Positions 1 through 6,691 of a DNA stretch of 7,646 nt are shown piece by piece; the stretch's first letter is position 1; every line of letters begins with the position of its first letter. The translations under genes and the position numbers were made by a program. The notes beneath the pieces are model-generated. The model was not told the origin of the DNA. It saw nothing but the letters and a program-made list of their open reading frames with translations, and made no database searches. Source of the stretch: Beijerinckiaceae bacterium (lineage in GTDB: Bacteria > Pseudomonadota > Alphaproteobacteria > Rhizobiales > Beijerinckiaceae). The stretch lies in NCBI GenBank assembly GCA_947458675.1, contig CANHAW010000086.1, positions 1 to 7,646 of the forward strand, written 5' to 3'.

Positions 1-160
1 ATGGGGACGCAAGGGGCGCACCTTGTTTCATCCGCTACGGCTGGCGCTAACCGGACGCGATCAGGGCCCTGGTCTTGCCGTAGTCTTGCCGTTGATCGGA
101 CGCTCTAAAGCTGAGGCCCGATTGTGCGCACACGCCGGCTCGTCCCATCCGGCCCCGTAA
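1..160 (+). CDS. gltX: Glutamyl-tRNA synthetase, C-terminal end (partial, 5' end outside window)
   Basis: Reading from base 2 in frame, about 53 codons run to a TAA at 158-160. The peptide contains [17 protein letters not shown] followed by [16 protein letters not shown] and KAEARL, which I recognise as the C-terminal anticodon-binding tail of alphaproteobacterial glutamyl-tRNA synthetases (typically [12 protein letters not shown]...GPELA.LLPLIGR...ARL). The enzyme is a cytosolic class I synthetase that attaches glutamate to tRNA-Glu; only the tail is present, so catalytic motifs cannot be checked, nor whether it is a discriminating form. Two small oddities: the usual Glu after GP is Gly here, and about 11 residues ([11 protein letters not shown]) extend past the usual ARL end. 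The last 56 bp overlap the convergent gene that ends at 105. The identification rests on motif memory over a short stretch. Confidence 0.82.
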   Translation, partial: WGRKGRTLFHPLRLALTGRDQGPGLAVVLPLIGRSKAEARLCAHAGSSHPAP

Positions 161-1292
161 CTTCGCGCGTTGTGCCGTCGCTCAGAGAATAATTCGAGCC
201 TGAATTTGTGCCGCCGACGGCAATGCCGGCGGAATCGCGCGAAGCGGTCGGTGCCTGTGCGCCACGCGCGGCCTCGGCTGCGATTTCCTGTTCCTGACGC
301 TGCACCGCTTTGGGATCGGGCTTGGCCGGTGCGCGCGTCGTGTTGCGCTGCTGTTGCGGGCGCGACAATTCAGCCGCGCGCTCGGGCGTAACGATCTGGT
401 CGCGGCGGCTTTCGCGGCCCAGCATGCGCTCAGCATTGGCAAGGGCTTCGGCCCAGCTCTGATCGGCTTTTTTACACGTGCAGGCGGGATCGAATTTCGT
501 GCGGAAGCGACCGGCATTGGGCAGGGACGTATAGGGCCTGCCATCGGCCGAGACAGCCTGTTCGATCTCGCGGCCAAAGGCCATGGTGAAGAGCTGCGTC
601 TCCACATTCGGGCACATGGCCTGGCAGAGTTCGCCGAGCTCCTGATAGCGCATGCGATTGGCCGAATAAGACACGGGGAAGAAACCGCCATCGCAGCTGC
701 GCACGCAAACGGCGAATGCGCCGCTGCCGGGTGTCATGTCTTCCTGCGACAGAAAGTCATCTTCGCCCGGCGCATTGCGCAAAGGCGAACGGCCGCCGAA
801 CAAGGCCTCGATCAGTCCGAGCGGGCCCGACGGTCCAGGATTGCGGCAAGCCGCTTCATAGCGCGCGGTGAGATCGCGGCGCAAAGTTTCATCGCCGCTC
901 GCCTGCTGCGCCTGCTGGCGCAATTGTTCAAGATTATTGCGCATGCGCGAGATCTGCTGCTCGATCTGGCCGCATTCGCGCGGCGGCGCATCGCCGAAAA
1001 AGAGAAACTGCCGCCGGCCGCAACCGATCGAATTGGCATAGGCCGCCGTGCGCTCAAGCTCGGTTTGCTGGCGTTGCACGGCATCGCGGAATTGTTCTGC
1101 GCGCAGCGGGTCGGCGCCCATGCCCGGCGGGCCCAGCGCCACGATCTGCTGCTGCAGGCGATTGCAATCGACCGATTGCGCAATGGCTGCGCCATCGCTG
1201 GCAACAAGGCCGATGACAAGCGACATGGCGGCGATGGTGCGGCCGATGCGCGCCTGCAGCGCCATGCCTCCCGTCTTTTGCTCCGCCATCAT
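105..1292 (-). CDS. Secreted DUF2865-family protein
   Basis: A 395-residue protein with an N-terminal signal peptide: basic start, hydrophobic stretch about 19-31, probable cleavage after AIA at residue 38. A Gln/Arg/Glu-rich segment at about 105-150 looks like a coiled coil. The conserved DUF2865 core follows at about 193-295: [16 protein letters not shown] at 195-210, paired cysteines C223/C227 (LCQAMCPN), then GRPYTSLP and PACTCK (C271/C273). Ten cysteines remain after the signal peptide, suggesting disulfides in the periplasm. The tail is low-complexity and ends [10 protein letters not shown], resembling the VR.VGP end of family members. No biochemical function is known to me. Start chosen at 1292 because GGAGA (complement of 1298-1302) sits 5 nt upstream; 1289 is an equally possible adjacent ATG. 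An upstream in-frame ATG at 1349 lacks this support, and the ATG at 1265 has its GGGAGG only one base away. Confidence 0.85.
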   Translation of the reverse strand: MMAEQKTGGMALQARIGRTIAAMSLVIGLVASDGAAIAQSVDCNRLQQQIVALGPPGMGADPLRAEQFRDAVQRQQTELERTAAYANSIGCGRRQFLFFGDAPPRECGQIEQQISRMRNNLEQLRQQAQQASGDETLRRDLTARYEAACRNPGPSGPLGLIEALFGGRSPLRNAPGEDDFLSQEDMTPGSGAFAVCVRSCDGGFFPVSYSANRMRYQELGELCQAMCPNVETQLFTMAFGREIEQAVSADGRPYTSLPNAGRFRTKFDPACTCKKADQSWAEALANAERMLGRESRRDQIVTPERAAELSRPQQQRNTTRAPAKPDPKAVQRQEQEIAAEAARGAQAPTASRDSAGIAVGGTNSGSNYSLSDGTTREVTGPDGTSRRVRTIGPQL

Positions 1293-1436
1293 GCCTCTCT
1301 CCGCAAACATTGCTTGCCCGCTCGAACGGCCCTTCCTGTGCGCGCCCAAGGTGGCGGCAAAATGGCAGGCCTCTCGATCTTTTCCCGCGGGCTTGCGTCT
1401 CCCATATCAGAGCCGGGACGCGGAGACGAGATCGAG

Positions 1437-1952
1437 ATGATGCGAAACAGCAGCTTTGCCGTCATTGCACTCAGCCTTTTGGCTGTGACCGGAGCCATGG
1501 CCTCGGAGGGTCCAGACCTGATCTTCCGCAAGTCCACCGTGTTCAAACTGCTGACGCCAAACGACAAACTGGCGACCTACGGGATCGATGATCCGCTCAT
1601 CGAGGGGGTGGCCTGCTGGTATACGGTGCCCGAGCGCGGCGGGCTCGCCGGGGCTTTTGGCGTGGCTGAGGAAGTCTCCGACATTTCGCTGGCCTGCCGC
1701 CAGCACGGACCTGTGCGCTTCACGGGAAAAAGCGAGCAGGGCGATGTCGTCTTCCGCGAGCGCCGCTCGCTGGTCTTCAAGAAAATGCAGATCGTGCGCG
1801 GCTGCGACGCCAAGCGGAATACGCTTGTCTATATGGTCTATACCGACCGGCTGATCGAAGGCTCGCCCAAAAACTCCACTTCCACCGTGCCGATCATGCC
1901 CTGGGGCGGGGCGGGCGACACGCCGAAATGCGCGGACTGGATCAAGGATTGA
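1437..1952 (+). CDS. creA: CreA family periplasmic protein
   Basis: A 171-residue protein homologous to E. coli CreA, a small exported protein of unclear biochemical role. The signal peptide (FAVIALSLLAVTGAMA, cleavage after A22) sends it to the periplasm. Family motifs visible are VFKLLTPNDK (35-44), DDP.I.GV.C (51-60), GG..G.FG.AEE.SD (68-82), the C87 region, VVF..RRSLVFKK..IVR (104-121), DAKRNTLVY (124-132) and EGSPKNS..TVPIMPW (141-156). Two cysteines, C60 and C87, match the usual pair; C123 and C165 are additional, the latter in a C-terminal extension of about 15 residues after PIMPW. The frame stays open far upstream (to 354), but that stretch is antisense to the DUF2865 gene; the signal peptide fixes the start at 1437 or 1440. 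GGAG at 1422-1425 is a weak, somewhat distant ribosome site. The stop is 3 bp from the next convergent gene. No creBCD genes are nearby. Confidence 0.9.
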   Translation: MMRNSSFAVIALSLLAVTGAMASEGPDLIFRKSTVFKLLTPNDKLATYGIDDPLIEGVACWYTVPERGGLAGAFGVAEEVSDISLACRQHGPVRFTGKSEQGDVVFRERRSLVFKKMQIVRGCDAKRNTLVYMVYTDRLIEGSPKNSTSTVPIMPWGGAGDTPKCADWIKD

Positions 1953-1955
1953 TCT

Positions 1956-2225
1956 TCAGCTGCAGGTCACCACATAGCCGCCCTTGTTGCGCGTGCTGAT
2001 GCGCTCGACGCCGGGCGTTTGCAGGCCGAAGGAGACGGACGGCCCGCGGCCCATGGCGGCGCACCAGGCATCAGCCACAATCCGGGCGCAGGGGGCGCCC
2101 GTGGCAAAACATTCGCCGATGCCATAGCCCTCGTCGCGGGGGATGATGAAGGTCTGGTCTGCCGAGGCCGGAAGGGTCGGCAGGGCCAGCAGGATGGAGG
2201 CGGCGAAAAGGGCAATGCGGCGCAT
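1956..2225 (-). CDS. Small secreted cysteine-containing protein, function unknown
   Basis: An 89-residue protein with a clear signal peptide: MRR, then a hydrophobic run about 4-19, with cleavage predicted after ASA at residue 22. The mature part is only about 67 residues and carries four cysteines (C39, C46, C55, C88), consistent with two disulfides in the periplasm. The segment DEGYGIGECFATG and the following CARIVADAWC resemble small uncharacterised exported proteins I associate with Rhizobiales (pattern GYG..EC...G..C...VADAWC); I cannot name a domain. The start at 2225 follows a weak ribosome-binding region but is the only start that keeps the whole signal peptide. The gene is convergent with creA, leaving 3 bp between stop codons, and divergent from the cysS operon. 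Confidence 0.8.
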   Translation of the reverse strand: MRRIALFAASILLALPTLPASADQTFIIPRDEGYGIGECFATGAPCARIVADAWCAAMGRGPSVSFGLQTPGVERISTRNKGGYVVTCS

Positions 2226-2330
2226 GGGCGGGCCTGAGGGTCAAGAAAGCCTGAATGAACGGCTAGAATTGGCAGGATTCATTGAAAAGAATCTTAACCT
2301 TGGCGCCCGCCGGCCAGAGGGGGCACGGCG

Positions 2331-2360
2331 CTTGACGCAGCCCTCCGCCTGTCCCATGGT
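2331..2360 (+). promoter_or_regulatory. Candidate sigma70-type promoter of the cysS operon leader
   Basis: CTTGACG at 2331-2337 matches the alphaproteobacterial -35 consensus (TTGAC preceded by C). A 17-bp spacer leads to CATGGT at 2355-2360, a poor -10 box that keeps the important second-position A and last-position T. A start 7-8 nt further on falls at 2367-2368, the first base of the leader-peptide ATG. That geometry would give a leaderless leader-peptide mRNA, as known for rhizobial trpL. TATTAT at 2400-2405 is an alternative -10 but has no -35 partner and would remove the leader peptide from the transcript. Prediction by eye only. Confidence 0.4.
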
Positions 2361-2367
2361 AATTTTC

Positions 2368-2412
2368 ATGACGCGCCACACCTGCATCATCTGCCGGATT
2401 ATTATCAGCTAG
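2368..2412 (+). CDS. Candidate Cys/Ile leader peptide of the cysS-GNAT-cimA operon
   Basis: ATG at 2368 opens a 14-codon frame, MTRHTCIICRIIIS, ending in TAG at 2410-2412. It holds two Cys codons (TGC at 2383 and 2392) and five Ile codons (2386, 2389, 2398, 2401, 2404), so half of the peptide is Cys or Ile. The operon downstream begins with cysteinyl-tRNA synthetase and ends with citramalate synthase of the isoleucine pathway, so the codon content fits a regulatory leader read by stalled ribosomes. No Shine-Dalgarno precedes it; the predicted transcription start at or beside the A of the ATG would allow leaderless initiation. An in-frame ATG at 2356 would give an 18-residue form with MVIF added. 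Alternatively this is a chance ORF; the match between codons, operon content and downstream RNA folds argues otherwise. Confidence 0.6.
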   Translation: MTRHTCIICRIIIS

Positions 2413-2415
2413 CCC

Positions 2416-2484
2416 ATCTGCTGGCTGGTGCCGTCTTGTTTCCAAGACCTTCTTCATGAGAAGCAAAGCCCCCGGCCAGCAGGT
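2416..2484 (+). promoter_or_regulatory. Leader RNA fold A: closing helix with two hairpins (Shine-Dalgarno exposed)
   Basis: Bases 2416-2428 pair with 2472-2484 in a 13-bp helix (11 Watson-Crick and 2 G-U pairs). Inside it are two perfect small hairpins: GTCTTG/CAAGAC (2433-2438 with 2443-2448, loop TTTC) and CTTCT/AGAAG (2449-2453 with 2459-2463). The helix starts 3 nt after the leader-peptide stop codon, so a ribosome terminating there would cover about the first half of its 5' strand. In this fold the cysS ribosome-binding site (2489-2493) stays single stranded. The role as the ON state of an attenuator is inference. Confidence 0.55.
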
Positions 2485-2497
2485 CCGAAGGGGAAAC
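2438..2497 (+). promoter_or_regulatory. Leader RNA fold B: helix sequestering the cysS Shine-Dalgarno
   Basis: The 11 bases just before the cysS start, GAAGGGGAAAC at 2487-2497, are fully complementary to GTTTCC (2438-2443) plus CCTTC (2448-2452), with only a 4-nt bulge (AAGA, 2444-2447). This buries the AGGGG ribosome site entirely. The helix uses bases needed by both small hairpins of fold A and crosses its closing helix, so A and B exclude each other short of a pseudoknot. No U-tract follows, so control would act on translation of cysS (or through Rho) rather than by an intrinsic terminator. Confidence 0.5.
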
Positions 2498-2498
2498 C

Positions 2499-3913
<1,415 letters not shown>

Positions 3914-3917
<4 letters not shown>

Positions 3918-4402
3918 CCATCGCTTTGCGCCCCTATCTGCCCGCCGACGCGCCGCTTCTTGCCTCCATCTATGCTGCGGCCATCGATGAATTGACGGCG
4001 GAAGAATATACCGACGAGCAGCGCTTTGCCTGGATGTCGCTGGCCGAAGACGAACAGACATTCGGCAAACGTCTTGCCGAAAGTCTCACGCTTGTGGCCC
4101 TGATCGAGGGCGATCCGGTTGGCTTTGCCTCGCTGCGCGACAATGAGGCCATAGACCTGCTTTATGTCCTGCCGAGTGCCGTGCGCGAGGGTGTGGGCAC
4201 GGCCCTTTGCGATGCGCTGGAGAAATTGGCCGGCGCACGCGGCGCGAAGAAAATCACGGTCGATTCCAGCGATACGGCAGAACCCTTTTTCAAGCAGCGC
4301 GGCTATGTTTTGCAGAGTCGGAATACCCGGATCATTGAAGATGAATGGCTCGGCTATATGACGATGATGAAAGAACTCGCTGCCACGGGAACGATCCAAT
4401 GA
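3914..4402 (+). CDS. GNAT family N-acetyltransferase
   Basis: A 162-residue GCN5-related acetyltransferase, expected to move an acetyl group from acetyl-CoA to an amine. The fold is recognisable from the start [18 protein letters not shown] (3-20), the strand [20 protein letters not shown] (58-77), the strand and acetyl-CoA loop [17 protein letters not shown] (82-98, with REGVGT in place of a textbook R-x-x-G-x-G/A), and the late FFKQRGY motif (125-131). Substrate is unknown; sequence alone does not separate small-molecule from protein or peptide acetylation. The start at 3914 is preferred over the in-frame ATG at 3899: it forms an ATGA overlap with the cysS stop and has GGAGG (3902-3906) at 7-nt spacing. 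The stop overlaps the cimA start in the same way, so translation is probably coupled across all three genes. Confidence 0.9.
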
Positions 4403-5988
4403 CCCGCGAACGCCTGACCCTCTTCGACACGACGCTTCGAGACGGCGCACAGACGACAGGCGTCGATTTTTCGCTCGCCGACAAACGCCAGATCGCCAGG
4501 CTGCTCGATCTTCTGGGCATTGATTATGTCGAGGGCGGTTATCCCGGCGCCAATCCGCTCGATACGGAATTTTTCTCAAAACGCCCGCAGATCAAGGCCA
4601 AATTTGCAGCCTTCGGCATGACCAAACGGGCAGGGCGCTCGGCTGCCAACGATCCGGGCATTGCCTCGCTGCTGGATGCCAAGGCGGATACGATCACATT
4701 TGTGGCCAAGACATGGGATTATCACGTCCATGTCGCGCTTGGCTGCACGCTTGAGGAAAATATCGAGGGCATTGCCGATTCCATCGCGCATGTGCGCAAG
4801 GCCGGGCGCGAGGCCATTCTCGATTGCGAGCATTTTTTCGATGGCTACAAGGCCAATCCCGAATATGCGCTGGCCTGCGCCAAGACGGCCTATGATAATG
4901 GTGCGCGCTGGATCGTGCTCTGCGACACGAATGGCGGCACGCTGCCCCATGAAATCGAGCGCATTGTCGGCGAGGTTGTGAAAATCATTCCCGGCGATCA
5001 TCTGGGCATTCATGCCCATGACGATACAGGCAATGGCGTCGCCAATTCGCTGGCCGCCGTGCGGGCCGGCGCGCGACAGATTCAGGGCACGCTGAATGGA
5101 TTGGGCGAGCGTTGCGGCAATGCCAATCTCGTCACGCTCATTCCGACCCTTTTGCTGAAAAAGGATTATGCGGAGAAATTCGAGATCGGCGTGAGCGAAG
5201 AAAGTCTCGCGCAGCTCACCAAGCTCAGCCATACGCTGGATGAATTGCTCAATCGCTCGCCCAACCGGCATGCGCCCTATGTCGGCGCATCGGCCTTTGC
5301 GACCAAGGCGGGCATTCATGCCTCTGCCGTCTTAAAAGATCCGCGCACCTATGAGCATGTGACGCCTGAGAGCGTCGGCAACAGGCGCAAGGTTCTTGTC
5401 TCCGATCAGGCAGGCAAATCGAATATTCTGGCCGAACTCGATCGTCTGGGCGTCGTCGTCTCGAAAGACGATCCGCGCGTGAGCCGCCTGCTCGACGAGG
5501 TGAAAGAGAAAGAGGCTCTGGGCTATGCCTATGAGGGCGCGGATGCGTCTTTCGAATTGCTGGCGCGGCGCATGCTTGGCGAGGTTCCTGCCTATTTCGA
5601 TGTCGAGCGTTTTCGCGTCGTGATGGAGCGCCGCCATAATGCCGATGGCGATCTGGTCAGCGTTTCTGAAGCCGTGGTGAAAATTGTGGTCGATGGCCAG
5701 ACCATGATTTCGGTTGCGGAAGGTAACGGCCCGGTCAATGCGCTCGATCTGGCTTTGCGCAAGGATCTCGGAAAATATCAGGCTTATATTGAGGATATTG
5801 AATTGCTCGATTATCGCGTGCGCGTCTTTCAGGGCGGCACGGATGCGGTGACGCGTGTGCTCATTGAGCTCGGCGACAGCGAGGACAATCGCTGGTCCAC
5901 CGTCGGCGTCTCGGCCAATATTATTGATGCATCCTTCCAGGCTCTGCTGGATGCAATCAATTACAAGCTGATGAAGGCCGGCGCCTAA
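4399..5988 (+). CDS. cimA: (R)-citramalate synthase, CimA type
   Basis: A 529-residue enzyme of the isopropylmalate/citramalate synthase group; by overall pattern I place it with the CimA branch (TIGR00977-like), which condenses pyruvate and acetyl-CoA to (R)-citramalate, the threonine-independent entry to isoleucine. The TIM barrel starts with LFDTTLRDGAQT (8-19; metal ligand D10), continues with GIHAHDDTGN (203-212; H205 and H207) and GLGERCGNANL (234-244; N241 probable metal ligand). KAGIHASAVLKDP (303-315) marks the region after the barrel. The C-terminal LeuA-type dimerisation/allosteric domain covers about 395-525 (SVAEGNGPVNALDLALRKDL at 438-457), the domain through which such enzymes are usually feedback-inhibited. 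The start at 4399 overlaps the upstream stop (ATGA), with GGGA at 4387-4390; the frame is open upstream to 4345 but without similarity. An isopropylmalate synthase role is less likely but cannot be excluded without comparison. Confidence 0.93.
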   Translation: MTRERLTLFDTTLRDGAQTTGVDFSLADKRQIARLLDLLGIDYVEGGYPGANPLDTEFFSKRPQIKAKFAAFGMTKRAGRSAANDPGIASLLDAKADTITFVAKTWDYHVHVALGCTLEENIEGIADSIAHVRKAGREAILDCEHFFDGYKANPEYALACAKTAYDNGARWIVLCDTNGGTLPHEIERIVGEVVKIIPGDHLGIHAHDDTGNGVANSLAAVRAGARQIQGTLNGLGERCGNANLVTLIPTLLLKKDYAEKFEIGVSEESLAQLTKLSHTLDELLNRSPNRHAPYVGASAFATKAGIHASAVLKDPRTYEHVTPESVGNRRKVLVSDQAGKSNILAELDRLGVVVSKDDPRVSRLLDEVKEKEALGYAYEGADASFELLARRMLGEVPAYFDVERFRVVMERRHNADGDLVSVSEAVVKIVVDGQTMISVAEGNGPVNALDLALRKDLGKYQAYIEDIELLDYRVRVFQGGTDAVTRVLIELGDSEDNRWSTVGVSANIIDASFQALLDAINYKLMKAGA

Positions 5989-6587
5989 AAACGCTGGTCG
6001 ATGCTGGTCACTTCATGGCCGCTGCGCTCTGTCATTTCGGCTGCGCGCTGCAGCATGGGAATAACGTCGACAATTTTTTCCGAGACCATATAGCGCAATT
6101 CGAATTGCGCCCGGATGAAACCGCTTTCGCGCATATGGGCAAAGAGCGAGAGCAGCGGTTTCCAGAAACCGCCGACATCGGCGATCAGCACGGGCTTTGT
6201 ATGGCGACCCAGTTGCACCCAGGTCAATTGTTCGACCAGTTCTTCCAATGTTCCAATGCCGCCGGGCAGCGCCACAAAAGCATCGGCGCGCTCGAACATG
6301 ATGCGCTTTCGTGTGTGCATGTCATCGACAAGCACCAGTTCTTGGGCTTCTTCGAGCATGTTTTCGCGTTTGCGCAAAAAGCCCGGAATGACCCCGGTCA
6401 CATGGCCGCCATTGGCAAGGGTGGCGCGTGCGACGGCCCCCATCAAGCCATTGTCGCCACCGCCATAAACGAGGCCGATGCCATGGGCGGCAAGCGAGGC
6501 GCCGAGCGCCGTTGCGGCTTCGAGGAAAACAGGATCGTCGCCTTGGGCGGAGCCGCAATAGACGCATATGTTTCGAATCTGTGTCAT
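5985..6587 (-). CDS. LOG family protein (TIGR00730 type, nucleoside 5'-monophosphate phosphoribohydrolase)
   Basis: A 200-residue cytosolic Rossmann-fold protein of the LOG family. Members hydrolyse nucleoside or cytokinin riboside 5'-monophosphates to the free base and ribose 5-phosphate. Key motifs are all present: ICVYCGSAQG (7-16), VYGGGDNGLMGAVA (40-53), RKRIMFERADAFVALPGGIGTLEE (93-116) containing the catalytic and phosphate-binding PGGxGTxxE signature at 108-116. The length is typical. Whether the bacterial substrate is AMP or a cytokinin nucleotide cannot be read from sequence. GAGG (complement of 6592-6595) precedes the start by 4 nt. Its stop overlaps the cimA end by 4 bp, and it is divergent from the LysM gene to the right across 104 bp. 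Confidence 0.93.
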   Translation of the reverse strand: MTQIRNICVYCGSAQGDDPVFLEAATALGASLAAHGIGLVYGGGDNGLMGAVARATLANGGHVTGVIPGFLRKRENMLEEAQELVLVDDMHTRKRIMFERADAFVALPGGIGTLEELVEQLTWVQLGRHTKPVLIADVGGFWKPLLSLFAHMRESGFIRAQFELRYMVSEKIVDVIPMLQRAAEMTERSGHEVTSIDQRF

Positions 6588-6691
6588 TGTTCCTCTTTCG
6601 CCCCGTCATATGTCATGGTCAAGGCTGGCCTCTGGCTTTCGCGGCAAGCTCGGACTAATCTTCGAGTGCACAAGGTTTTGCGAGGATGGAA

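Noticed and set aside
72..92. Direct repeat GTCTTGCCGT at 72-81 and 83-92
   Set aside because: Only two copies with an 11-nt period inside the gltX tail, explained by the Leu/Val-rich peptide encoded there.
1396..1428. 7-bp inverted repeat CGTCTCC/GGAGACG upstream of creA
   Set aside because: Short with a 19-nt gap; it includes the weak ribosome site but is within what chance gives in GC-rich DNA.
354..1436. Long open + strand frame continuous with creA, opposite the DUF2865 gene
   Set aside because: It is antisense to a well-supported gene, rich in Arg/His/Ala as expected for a GC-rich shadow frame, and creA has its own signal peptide starting at 1437.
2274..2295. Inverted repeat AGGATTC/GAATCTT with 8-nt spacer in the gap before cysS
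   Set aside because: Seven pairs including one G-U, upstream of the proposed promoter, with no U-tract and no known operator match.
2143..2367. Upstream in-frame extension of the leader peptide frame (up to 89 codons)
   Set aside because: It overlaps the start and signal peptide of the convergent small secreted protein gene on the other strand and shows no protein-like pattern; only the last 14-18 codons make sense.
2263..2466. 67-codon - strand ORF in the gap before cysS
   Set aside because: No ribosome site or recognisable motif, and it lies opposite the leader peptide and RNA folds.
2413..2498. tRNA gene or T-box leader upstream of cysS
   Set aside because: The arms do not fit a cloverleaf and there is no T-arm GTTC sequence; no T-box consensus, and T-boxes are essentially Gram-positive elements.
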